Assembly: GCF_030503675.1 (NCBI RefSeq)
Contig: NZ_CP129964.1
Coordinates: 124,001-188,000 of the forward strand
DNA length: 64,000 nt
Direction of reading: 5' to 3'
From: Lutimonas zeaxanthinifaciens
GTDB taxonomy: Bacteria; Bacteroidota; Bacteroidia; Flavobacteriales; Flavobacteriaceae
Shown: one piece after another, positions 23,475 through 31,340 of the stretch
Numbering within the stretch: the first letter of the stretch is position 1
Layout of the letters: each line of letters opens with the position of its first letter
Notes under the pieces: model-generated
The model's database searches: none
What the model was told of the DNA's origin: nothing
Seen by the model: the letters and a program-made list of their open reading frames with translations, nothing else
Program-made: the position numbers and the translations under genes

Positions 23475-25253
23475 TTAAATAATTTCCATTTTTTTTAATA
23501 GAAATGACGCATTCATGTTTTTGCAAACACCTTCTTTTAACTTATAGTCAAAGAACAATTCCTCATTTTGAATGGAAGCATCAAAATACTTGTTCTGAAC
23601 CTGACCGAATTTTTTTTGGATTTCACATAAGCTAAGATCATGAGTGGCGATGATTCCGGAAGAGCCTGAATTAATAAGTTTTTCGACAAATTTTATTGAC
23701 CCCAGGGCTTTATCCCTGCTGTTTGTTCCCTTAAGGATCTCATCAAGGATAATGAAATACGATTCATTTTTCATGGACTCCACTATAAATCTCAATCGCT
23801 TGATTTCGGCATAAAAGTAAGAGCTGTCATCTTTTAGTGAGTCACTGGTTCTCATGCTGGTTATCAATTTCATAGGACTGTATGTCATACTTTTTGCACA
23901 GACCGGCAACCCAACATTTGTCATGACCAGGGCGAGAGAAACCGTCCTTAAAAATGTGCTCTTACCCGCCATATTGGCACCGGTAATAATATGAAATTCC
24001 TTTTCTGTGATGTTATAATCATTTGAAACTCGCTGATCTTTGTGGATCAAAGGATGACCGAGCTCCCTGGCCTCCATAATTTGATTTGTTTTAACTATTG
24101 TGCTGAAATTATGATCGGGATGATTAAAAACATAATTTGATAATGAGATTTGGGCGTCAAAGTAAGCTATAACCTCGAACCAATGCTCTACCTGATGCCT
24201 GTATTGTGAAATCCAGGTATCTATTCTATTCGTATTTTTTATGTCCCATAACAGGAATCCGTTTCCAAGAATTCCGAAAAGCATATTATTTCTTTGATCG
24301 AAAGCATCGAGAATATTTGAAAATTCTTTAAAAATTTTTGAAGCTTTCTTATCGTCGGAGTGTATTTTGTTTTGTTGCTCCCTTGCGAGTATGGCATTTA
24401 TTTCAAGAGATTCTATCTGGCTTAATAAGGATTCATATTGTTTAAAGGTATTTTTAATCTTGCCTGATGTTAGGTATAGGGTATTTATTCTTTTAAAATA
24501 GGGTAGAGTGATCATCAATCCACCAAAGAACCAAATTACAAGCAGGTAAAAAGACATCACGGAAAAAGCTGCCAGGATCAAAAAGATAAGTGAAAGTGAA
24601 CTAAAGATCAGGGCTACCATTCTCATATATCCTGGAAGAAAGGCTTTGTGATTCTTTATCCAGGAAATAATAAGTTCAGGCTTGGTTTCATTCCTGACCA
24701 TTCTGGCTTGAGCAAGGAAATTTTGCCTCCAGCAGACTTTTTGTGACAGTTCACGCACAACAGATTGTTTCAGCTCTATTTGATCAATGCTGTTTTCAAG
24801 CAGCAGGGAGGCAAGTTTCGATTTTCCCGAAAGGGTGGCTGTCCTATTTAGGAATTGAAAAAAAGAGCCTTGTCCAAAAAGATCAATGTCGTTGCTATAG
24901 TAGTGATAAGAATCTGAAAATTCCAAACCCGAAGGGAACTGATGAAATTTTCCTTGCAAAATTTGAATTTCCTCGAGGTTTATATCTAACAAATGTCCGG
25001 ATAACTTCCTTTTTTTTCGGATCTTTTGGTATTTGAGAACAAGTATCAGAAAAAGGATTGAGCCTAAACTCAGAAGAATTATAAGTAACGAGGTCTGAGC
25101 TATCAGGAAATAACTTGAAATTACCAGCGTTAAAAAGAGTCCGGTCCTAAGAAGCCCTATAAATTTCAGTTGTGATTTTAGTGTGTTTCCAATGTGTTCC
25201 AATCTGCTTTTTTCTGATTGGTAGAAGGATATTGGTTTTGTCATGTCAGACAT
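23475..25253 (-). CDS. MutS-family ATPase with membrane helices
   Basis: 592 residues. C-terminal MutS domain V: Walker A GANMAGKST (425-433), later FIILDEILKGTNSRDKA (Walker B) and IIATHDLSLCE. The mismatch-recognition domain of MutS and the Smr domain of MutS2 are both absent. Instead there are two hydrophobic blocks, about 33-75 and 210-252, each long enough for one or two membrane helices, so the ATPase should be tethered to the inner membrane. It comes last on the minus strand after moeB (47-base gap) and may be co-transcribed with the cofactor operon. The family is common in Bacteroidota; function unknown. Confidence 0.85.
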   Translation of the reverse strand: MSDMTKPISFYQSEKSRLEHIGNTLKSQLKFIGLLRTGLFLTLVISSYFLIAQTSLLIILLSLGSILFLILVLKYQKIRKKRKLSGHLLDINLEEIQILQGKFHQFPSGLEFSDSYHYYSNDIDLFGQGSFFQFLNRTATLSGKSKLASLLLENSIDQIELKQSVVRELSQKVCWRQNFLAQARMVRNETKPELIISWIKNHKAFLPGYMRMVALIFSSLSLIFLILAAFSVMSFYLLVIWFFGGLMITLPYFKRINTLYLTSGKIKNTFKQYESLLSQIESLEINAILAREQQNKIHSDDKKASKIFKEFSNILDAFDQRNNMLFGILGNGFLLWDIKNTNRIDTWISQYRHQVEHWFEVIAYFDAQISLSNYVFNHPDHNFSTIVKTNQIMEARELGHPLIHKDQRVSNDYNITEKEFHIITGANMAGKSTFLRTVSLALVMTNVGLPVCAKSMTYSPMKLITSMRTSDSLKDDSSYFYAEIKRLRFIVESMKNESYFIILDEILKGTNSRDKALGSIKFVEKLINSGSSGIIATHDLSLCEIQKKFGQVQNKYFDASIQNEELFFDYKLKEGVCKNMNASFLLKKMEII

Positions 25254-25300
25254 CAGTTTACTTGGACTAATTATTAGTTAGTATAATAATTTAAACGATT

Positions 25301-26386
25301 TTATTGGAACTTGTCAATGCCGCCTTTCAGACTTAAGACTTTCATGTCAGGGAATTCTTTTTTTATACGTTTAGTTACTGAATAACTAGAGATACCTTTA
25401 TGACAGACCACAACAACATCATAATTTTGAAAAGACTCTAACTTTTCCGCATCAAATTTTTTTAAAGGCATTCTCAGGTCCACCTTAAACGGATGATTTA
25501 CCTCATCGTTTTCAATTACCGAGATTATTTTTAATTTTTCTGTGGATAGTCTTTCTTTCAATTCAAAGCCTTCAATTAACAGTGACCTTTCCTGGGATTC
25601 ACAAGCCGGGTCAAAATAGGATTGGTAATCATAGAAGGATTTGATTTTTGATTTTGAAAAACCGGGGTTGAGGTTCATTTTGTATTGTGAATTTTCAAGT
25701 GTATTGTAAATGAGAATACCGTTGATTAGAGGCTCTCCTAATCCTGTCACAATTTTAATGACTTCATTGGCCTGCATGATACCAATCATTCCCACAATTG
25801 GATTTAGGGTTCCTATCTCAGAACAATTGGGGACATGGTTTTTTGGCATTTCAGGAAAAGCATCTCTCAAATTCGATGTACGAACGTTTTCAATTTCCAA
25901 ATTGAATACGCCTACATATCCGTCATGCTTGTATAAAGAACCATAAACCAATACCTTGTCATAAAGCACACAGTAGTCGTTTAAAAGATATTTAGTCGAT
26001 AAACTATCTGTACAATCAATTATTAGAGGGAATTCAGATAATTTTGAATGAATTGTTTCTTTAGTCAAGGCCAGATTCCCGATACTGGTTTTTACAAAAG
26101 GATTTAAAGAAGAAATATGATCTGACAACACTTTAGCCTTACTTTCTCCAACCTGGTCAAAACGGTAAAAAACCTGACGATGAAGGTTACTTTGATCAAT
26201 TAGATCGTAATCAATAAGATGAATATGCCCGATTCCGCTTCCTGCAAGATATACGGCAGCAGCACTTCCCAATCCACCACAACCAATAACAGCGATTTTG
26301 GCCGAATTCAAACGTTCCTGGCCCTTTTGGCCTAATTCAGGCAAGGTAGTTTGTCGGATAAACATATTCTTTTTGAGATCTTTCAT
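25301..26386 (-). CDS. moeB: MoeB/ThiF-type adenylyltransferase with C-terminal rhodanese
   Basis: 361 residues. Residues 1-250: ThiF/HesA E1-like fold with nucleotide-binding GCGGLGSAAAVYLAGSGIG (about 35-53) and DCTDSLSTKYLLND. It would adenylate the MoaD C-terminus. Residues about 270-361: rhodanese-like domain whose candidate active cysteine is in VVVCHKGISS, suited to deliver the sulfur, as in MOCS3/Uba4. The paired CxxC zinc motifs of typical MoeB are not visible. Part of a minus-strand operon: moaA, moeA, moaC, mobA, moeB. It lies 10 bases downstream of mobA. Confidence 0.88.
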   Translation of the reverse strand: MKDLKKNMFIRQTTLPELGQKGQERLNSAKIAVIGCGGLGSAAAVYLAGSGIGHIHLIDYDLIDQSNLHRQVFYRFDQVGESKAKVLSDHISSLNPFVKTSIGNLALTKETIHSKLSEFPLIIDCTDSLSTKYLLNDYCVLYDKVLVYGSLYKHDGYVGVFNLEIENVRTSNLRDAFPEMPKNHVPNCSEIGTLNPIVGMIGIMQANEVIKIVTGLGEPLINGILIYNTLENSQYKMNLNPGFSKSKIKSFYDYQSYFDPACESQERSLLIEGFELKERLSTEKLKIISVIENDEVNHPFKVDLRMPLKKFDAEKLESFQNYDVVVVCHKGISSYSVTKRIKKEFPDMKVLSLKGGIDKFQ

Positions 26387-26396
26387 GGTCTCAGGC

Positions 26397-27512
26397 TTAT
26401 TTTTCTAAACTTTTTTTAACCACGGAAAACTCCTCAGGAGTATTTACGTTTACAATGTAATCATCATCGACTTCAACAATTTTTACATCTGAATTGATCA
26501 GAACTTTTCGAGGACATGATATCCCCATGGCCATGAAATGTAACATGAGCGGATAGGCCCTTGGTTCCCAAATCGTGATCAGAGGCTCTGGAAAACGCTT
26601 GTTTTTCCCTTTTAGGGCGGTGGCAACCTTGCTTGGATCTCTTTGATCAATCAAATTCCGTATCAATTTTTCATCAGCATAAGGCAGGTCAGTTGCCAAT
26701 ACGAGCCAGGCGTTATTTGGATTATACTGAAAAGCTGAACAAATTGCTCCAAAAGGACCAAGTCCAATGAATTTATCTTCAATAAGGTTGTCCTGATTGA
26801 TCTGTTGCTCCTTTCTGACCGACATATATGACTTCAAATTGAGTTTCTCAAGCATTTCTATTGAATACAAGCGCTGTGACTTGCCGAAATAATCTAAAAG
26901 ACCCTTGTCTTTTCCCATCCGTTCACTTTTACCACCCGCAAGCACTAAACCATGTAGCGGAGCAATATTCTGTTGAATCAATTTCTCAACATGTAAACTA
27001 ATATTTTCCAGATCATGAATGGAATAGGTTTTCAATTTTTCAATATCCTGGTGTTTGTCTTTTAGAAAATCAAAAATCCTGGAATTGTGATTTAAATTGA
27101 TAAGGAAGGCAATGTCATTGATCTGATCCAATCTTTTTAAGATGGAGGCCTCTTTATCCGGATCAAGTATCAATATTTGTTTATTGCCGGGATAATGATT
27201 TCCGTTTATAAAAACCAAGTCATAGTTTGAGAATAACAATTTATCCGTGTAGGGGTTTTTTTCAAAGTCAGAATTTGAACTGAGATTTCCGGAGGAATGA
27301 AAAACAAATTCATCAAAAACCGGTGCCTCCAGATTTTTATCATGAGAGGCATCTGCATAGGCTACTTTAAAATTCGAATTTATCCTTGAAGAAACTTCTC
27401 TTACAAGCTCTTTGATCAAAGAACATTTTGTGCCAAGAATAGCGAGTTCAAAGGAACCAATCTCTCCAGTTTTTCGTCGAGTGAGCTTTGCGTGTTTTCG
27501 ATGATTCTTCAT
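26397..27512 (-). CDS. mobA: MobA-like molybdenum cofactor nucleotidyltransferase with MobB-like N-terminus
   Basis: 371 residues, nearly twice the usual MobA. C-terminal half (about 185-371) is the nucleotidyltransferase: LAGGKSERMGKDKG at 191-204 and LVLATDLPYADE, consistent with attaching GMP (or CMP) to the cofactor. N-terminal half (about 20-180) has the layout of a MobB-type P-loop domain, but the loop reads GTKCSLIKEL (27-36) and lacks the GKT core, so it is probably not an ATPase. It overlaps moaC by 4 bases (ATGA) and precedes moeB by 10. The enzyme in the island belongs to the DMSO-reductase family, which needs the dinucleotide cofactor this makes. Confidence 0.85.
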   Translation of the reverse strand: MKNHRKHAKLTRRKTGEIGSFELAILGTKCSLIKELVREVSSRINSNFKVAYADASHDKNLEAPVFDEFVFHSSGNLSSNSDFEKNPYTDKLLFSNYDLVFINGNHYPGNKQILILDPDKEASILKRLDQINDIAFLINLNHNSRIFDFLKDKHQDIEKLKTYSIHDLENISLHVEKLIQQNIAPLHGLVLAGGKSERMGKDKGLLDYFGKSQRLYSIEMLEKLNLKSYMSVRKEQQINQDNLIEDKFIGLGPFGAICSAFQYNPNNAWLVLATDLPYADEKLIRNLIDQRDPSKVATALKGKNKRFPEPLITIWEPRAYPLMLHFMAMGISCPRKVLINSDVKIVEVDDDYIVNVNTPEEFSVVKKSLEK

Positions 27513-27982
27513 AGACCTATATCAGATTTACCTCCTCTTTTTTCGAGAAGTTTTACTTCCTTAATGATCATTTTCTGAGAGATAGCTTTGCACATATCAT
27601 ATACGGTCAGGGCAGAAACGCTGGCTCCTGTCAGAGCTTCCATTTCTACACCGGTTTTACCCTCCATTTCCACGGTGCAAAGAATTTTGAGCTCCTCTTT
27701 ATTAATGATTTCAATATCAATTTTGATTCCATCAAGGGGTAAAGGGTGACACATAGGAATCAGATCGGCTGTTTTCTTAACAGCCTGAATTCCGGCAATA
27801 ACAGCTGTTTGAAAAACCGGCCCTTTTTTGGTTTGGATCTCATCGTCGGTAAGGAGACTAATGATGTCTGTCCCTAAATACATCAAAGCCTGCGCCGAAG
27901 CCATTCGTTTGGTAATTTTTTTTGCACTAACATTTACCATTTTCGGTTTATTGTCCTTATCAATATGTGAAAATTTACTCAA
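27509..27982 (-). CDS. moaC: Cyclic pyranopterin monophosphate synthase MoaC
   Basis: 157 residues, standard. With MoaA it forms cPMP from GTP, the first step of molybdenum cofactor synthesis. Signature regions: MCHPLPLDGIKID and the GKTGVEMEALTGASV loop, followed by YDMCKAISQKMII. Starts 11 bases after moeA and overlaps mobA by 4 bases, so it is inside one tight operon. Confidence 0.96.
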   Translation of the reverse strand: MSKFSHIDKDNKPKMVNVSAKKITKRMASAQALMYLGTDIISLLTDDEIQTKKGPVFQTAVIAGIQAVKKTADLIPMCHPLPLDGIKIDIEIINKEELKILCTVEMEGKTGVEMEALTGASVSALTVYDMCKAISQKMIIKEVKLLEKRGGKSDIGL

Positions 27983-27993
27983 AGTATCTCTTT

Positions 27994-29205
27994 TTAGTAT
28001 TTATATGGAATAATTGGAAATATTTCTCCTTTTTTAAAGGATTCTCTCCCGGCTGGTAACTCCAAAAATGCATCGTTCAAGGTTAGGTTGGCAAGGTCTC
28101 CGGATCCATTTCCAACTTCTGGATTCGCCAAAAGGCTACCCTTATCATTTGTGATTTTGACTTGCAGGAAATAGGTTAACTCCGGCCGAAAGGAAAAATC
28201 ATCCGCTAAAACGGCATAGTTGTTATTATCAAAATCAAGACCTTGACTCTTCAGAAACCAGGGTATGAAGTATTTCAAACAACTTACAAAAGTTGACACC
28301 GGATTTCCCGGAAATGCAAAGATGGTGGCTTTGTTTTTTTTACCAAACCAAAAAGGTTTACCGGGCCTCTGCCTGACTTTGTGAAAATATTTTTCAACTC
28401 CCAATTCATCAAGTACCTCAGGCAAAAAATCAAATTTACCTTTGCTTACTGCACCACTGAACATCAGTACGTCAAATACTTTCAATAAATTAGCTATTTG
28501 AGATTTTAATAGGATTTTATCATCTGTTATGTGAAAAATAGATGTTTCCAGATTTTCATTTTGTAATAAGGCTGAAAGGGTATGCACATTGCTTTTCCTT
28601 ATTTGGTAGGGTTCCGGGATTTGATCAACGTTTACTAATTCATCTCCTGTTGAAATAATTGCAATTTTCGGGTTTCTCGCCACTTTTACCTTATCTTTTC
28701 CTACGGTAGCCAATACTCCAATTTCGGCAGATGAAATTTTTGTATTTATGGGTATTAATTCTTCTCCCTGTTTGTTGTCTAATCCTTTCTTATGGATATT
28801 CTGGAAGTGTTTTACATCTTCAATATTTACCTTGGCAATGTCATTTTCTATTGTGATAAGCTCATACGGAATTACTGCATCAGTGCCAAGTGGTAACATG
28901 GCACCAGTCATAGCTTCAAGACAGTTGAATTCGTTTTGTAAACTTAACTGTTTACTCCCGGCTGCCTGAACATTTTCTATTGGAAATTCTCTTTGTCCCG
29001 AATCAAATGCTTTAGAGCTTATTGCAATACCATCCATGCTTACCCGATCAAAAGGGGGAAGGTCCCTATCTGCCTTTATTGATTCTTTCAGGACCCTTCC
29101 TAAAGAATTGTTGAAATGAATTTCTTCCACGCCAAAATCTTCAGTCTGCCCAAGCACGATCTTGAGGGCTTCTTCGACGGGAATAAAGGATATTTTTTTA
29201 TTCAT
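27994..29205 (-). CDS. moeA: Molybdopterin molybdenumtransferase MoeA
   Basis: 403 residues, standard. It inserts molybdenum into adenylated molybdopterin. Motifs: DRDLPPFDRVSMDGIA in the N-terminal part, MTGAMLPLGTDAVIPYE, the central STGDEL and SGAVSKGKFD, and FAFPGNPVSTFVS. It follows moaA by 6 bases and precedes moaC by 11, same strand. The separate MogA adenylyltransferase is not in the window. Confidence 0.95.
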   Translation of the reverse strand: MNKKISFIPVEEALKIVLGQTEDFGVEEIHFNNSLGRVLKESIKADRDLPPFDRVSMDGIAISSKAFDSGQREFPIENVQAAGSKQLSLQNEFNCLEAMTGAMLPLGTDAVIPYELITIENDIAKVNIEDVKHFQNIHKKGLDNKQGEELIPINTKISSAEIGVLATVGKDKVKVARNPKIAIISTGDELVNVDQIPEPYQIRKSNVHTLSALLQNENLETSIFHITDDKILLKSQIANLLKVFDVLMFSGAVSKGKFDFLPEVLDELGVEKYFHKVRQRPGKPFWFGKKNKATIFAFPGNPVSTFVSCLKYFIPWFLKSQGLDFDNNNYAVLADDFSFRPELTYFLQVKITNDKGSLLANPEVGNGSGDLANLTLNDAFLELPAGRESFKKGEIFPIIPYKY

Positions 29206-29211
29206 AGTTTA

Positions 29212-30204
29212 TTATCCTCCAATAGTTGACATACTTTCAGAAACATTATTACCTTTTCTATTCGCTTCTGCCACAAAACCATTTTCAGGTTTCTTTTGAA
29301 CGGTCGAAATAAAAAGATTCTTAAGGTCTTCATCGGACGCTCCCTTTCGTAAAAAATCTTTTAGGTTAAAAACTCCGTCGTCAAACAAGCAATTTTTGAA
29401 CAGGCCTGTAGCGGTAATTCTTATTCTGTTGCAATCGTTACAGATACTTCGTGTAAATGCGGGAATAATGCCAAAGGACCCCTTATAAGTTTCAATTTTG
29501 AAATTCCTGGAAGTTGAAGAAGGATTAGATTTCAGAGGTTGGATACTTTGATAATCTGATTTGATGTGATCTAGAATTTTTGTAAAATCCCAAAGTTCAT
29601 CCACTTTCCTTATCCCTTTACCGTTAAAAGGCATTTCCTCTATAAACCGGACTGAAACCGTATTATTCTTCGTAAGCTCGACAAAATCAATAATTTCATT
29701 TGTATTCACTCCGGATTGCACAACTACATTAAGCTTTAAATTTACCTTGCTCCTCAACAGATCCTCAAAAGTTTGTTTCACTTTATCAAAAACATCCCGA
29801 CGCGTAATCTGGAAAAACTTTTCCCTGTTTAAACTGTCAATACTCAAATTAACCGATTTGACATTAATTTTTTCAAGCCGATCTATATAATTTGATATCA
29901 GTGCCCCATTTGTAGTGATGTTGATTTCCTTTAATTTATCATTGAAGGATAGGGACTCCAGAAAATTAATAAAATCTTTTCGCACAAAGGGTTCTCCCCC
30001 GGTTAACCGTACCTTGTCTACGCCAAGCTCACTTAAAACCCGGGTAATTCGATACATTTCTTTGTAGGTCAATAATTCTTTGCGGTCAACAATATCGATA
30101 CCCTTTGCAGGCATGCAGTATTGACATCGTAGATTACACCTGTCTGTCACAGCTAACCTCAGATAAGTTATTTTTCGTCCGTATTGATCAATTAATTGAT
30201 TCAT
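29212..30204 (-). CDS. moaA: GTP 3',8-cyclase MoaA (radical SAM)
   Basis: 330 residues. Radical SAM cluster Cys23, Cys27, Cys30 (CNLRCQYC), LTGGEPFVRKD for SAM binding, and a second C-terminal [4Fe-4S] site with CNDCNRIRIT and a later Cys. The C-terminal Gly-Gly (SMSTIGG) needed for activity is present. First gene of the minus-strand cofactor operon; the terminator of the YeeE pair (30236-30256) lies just upstream, so it starts its own transcript. Confidence 0.97.
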   Translation of the reverse strand: MNQLIDQYGRKITYLRLAVTDRCNLRCQYCMPAKGIDIVDRKELLTYKEMYRITRVLSELGVDKVRLTGGEPFVRKDFINFLESLSFNDKLKEINITTNGALISNYIDRLEKINVKSVNLSIDSLNREKFFQITRRDVFDKVKQTFEDLLRSKVNLKLNVVVQSGVNTNEIIDFVELTKNNTVSVRFIEEMPFNGKGIRKVDELWDFTKILDHIKSDYQSIQPLKSNPSSTSRNFKIETYKGSFGIIPAFTRSICNDCNRIRITATGLFKNCLFDDGVFNLKDFLRKGASDEDLKNLFISTVQKKPENGFVAEANRKGNNVSESMSTIGG

Positions 30205-30235
30205 AAATGATTGGGCAAATAAGCTGCTAAATTTA

Positions 30236-30256
30236 CAAAAAAGACTTCAGTCTTTA
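30236..30256 (-). terminator. Terminator after the YeeE/YedE pair
   Basis: On the minus strand AAAGAC-TGAA-GTCTTT is followed by a short T-run (TTTTTTG). It lies between the stop of the small YeeE gene and moaA. Confidence 0.65.
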
Positions 30257-30292
30257 TTTCAATAAGTGAGAATAGTCAACCCCTGTTTCGAA

Positions 30293-30706
30293 TTAGTGAG
30301 GAAGACGGTGTTTTAAGGCATGGTAAAGAAATGCCCCAAGATGTGCACCGAAAAGTACAACCAGGATAGAAATCACACCTTTTCCTACAAGAATGTACAT
30401 AGGTCCGGGGCATGCACCACCCAAGGCCCAACCCAATCCGAAAATAATTCCTCCCAACAGGTTTCTTGAAATACCTTTTTTCTTTGGCTCAACTGTTATA
30501 GGATTTCCATAAAGGGATTTAATCGACTCTTTTTTAAACAAGTAGATCAACACGATACCTATGGCCACGGCTGATCCAATCACCCCATACATATGAAAAG
30601 ACTGTAGTTTGAACATTTCATAAATTCGGAACCATGAAATAACTTCAGCCTTGCTCAGGGTAATTCCGAATAAAATTCCTACCAACAAATATTTAATAAA
30701 TTTCAT
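30293..30706 (-). CDS. YeeE/YedE (DUF6691) family membrane protein, small half
   Basis: 137 residues with about four membrane helices. Contains the family cysteine motif GGACPGP near the last third. The family includes TsuA, which imports thiosulfate through a pathway lined with cysteines. It lies 10 bases downstream of the larger half (30717-31274) on the same strand. Neither half alone has the length of full TsuA (about 330-350), so the two presumably assemble into one transporter. Its substrate in this island is likely thiosulfate or another sulfane compound (inference). Confidence 0.88.
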   Translation of the reverse strand: MKFIKYLLVGILFGITLSKAEVISWFRIYEMFKLQSFHMYGVIGSAVAIGIVLIYLFKKESIKSLYGNPITVEPKKKGISRNLLGGIIFGLGWALGGACPGPMYILVGKGVISILVVLFGAHLGAFLYHALKHRLPH

Positions 30707-30716
30707 CTTGTCCAGT

Positions 30717-31274
30717 TTAAAAAATGTAAGGTAAAATTAGCCAGGTCATGATCAAACCTCCTATAAAAAATCCTCCCACAGCAATGAAGGACTCCATGGA
30801 GAGACTGCTTAAACCTACGATTCCATGTCCTGAGGTACATCCTCCAGCATATCTTGATCCAAATCCCACCAGAATACCGGCAACAATCAAGATCAGGAAT
30901 CCTTTGACGGTTAACAAGGCATCCAAACTAAATATTTCATCAGGCAGGTAAGTTGATCCGGCATTTTGAATTCCAATTTCAGATAGCGCAACTACCGTGT
31001 CCGGATTTAATGCTACGGTATCATCTGGGGTAAGCCATTGATCTGCTATAAAACCGCCAAAGATAAGTCCGACAACAAAGGTCAGGTTCCACCAATTTTT
31101 TTTCCAGTCGAACCTAAAGAAATCGACAAATTTCCCGGCTCCTCCCATTGCACATACACTTTCGAGATTTGAAGAAACACCAAATTTCTTCCCGAAAAAG
31201 AACATCAGAAACATACAAAATGCGATGATGGGACCAGCTACATACCATGGCCATGGTTGTAAAATAAAATCCAT
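30717..31274 (-). CDS. YeeE/YedE family membrane protein, large half
   Basis: 185 residues, about five membrane helices. Key motif GSRYAGGCTSGHGI near residues 135-150 carries the conserved cysteine of thiosulfate transporters, with GGFFIGG after it. First gene of a two-gene unit whose promoter holds operator site C (31295-31337), and the Crp/Fnr gene ends just beyond. The shared operator with the persulfide dioxygenase and molybdoenzyme promoters ties this importer to the sulfur pathway. Confidence 0.88.
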   Translation of the reverse strand: MDFILQPWPWYVAGPIIAFCMFLMFFFGKKFGVSSNLESVCAMGGAGKFVDFFRFDWKKNWWNLTFVVGLIFGGFIADQWLTPDDTVALNPDTVVALSEIGIQNAGSTYLPDEIFSLDALLTVKGFLILIVAGILVGFGSRYAGGCTSGHGIVGLSSLSMESFIAVGGFFIGGLIMTWLILPYIF

Positions 31275-31294
31275 AATAAATCCAGGTTAATTCG

Positions 31295-31337
31295 TAAAAA
31301 TATATTTTTCAGTACTGTTACAGGTAACAAATGTTAC
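31295..31337 (-). promoter_or_regulatory. Operator site C plus -7-like box for the YeeE pair
   Basis: Palindrome GTAAC-AAAT-GTTAC at 31324-31337 (centre 31330.5), with an extra GTTAC half-site at 31317-31321. The minus-strand box TATTTTTA (one base off TAnnTTTG) is at 31295-31302, 28.5 bases from the palindrome centre. The gene start is 56 bases from the centre, nearly the same as at site A (55). The site ends 4 bases from the crp/fnr stop codon. Confidence 0.72.
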
Positions 31338-31340
31338 ATT

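Noticed and set aside
23475-25253. MutS or MutS2 repair protein
   Set aside because: The mismatch-binding domain, the full clamp and the Smr nuclease domain are missing, and membrane helices are present.
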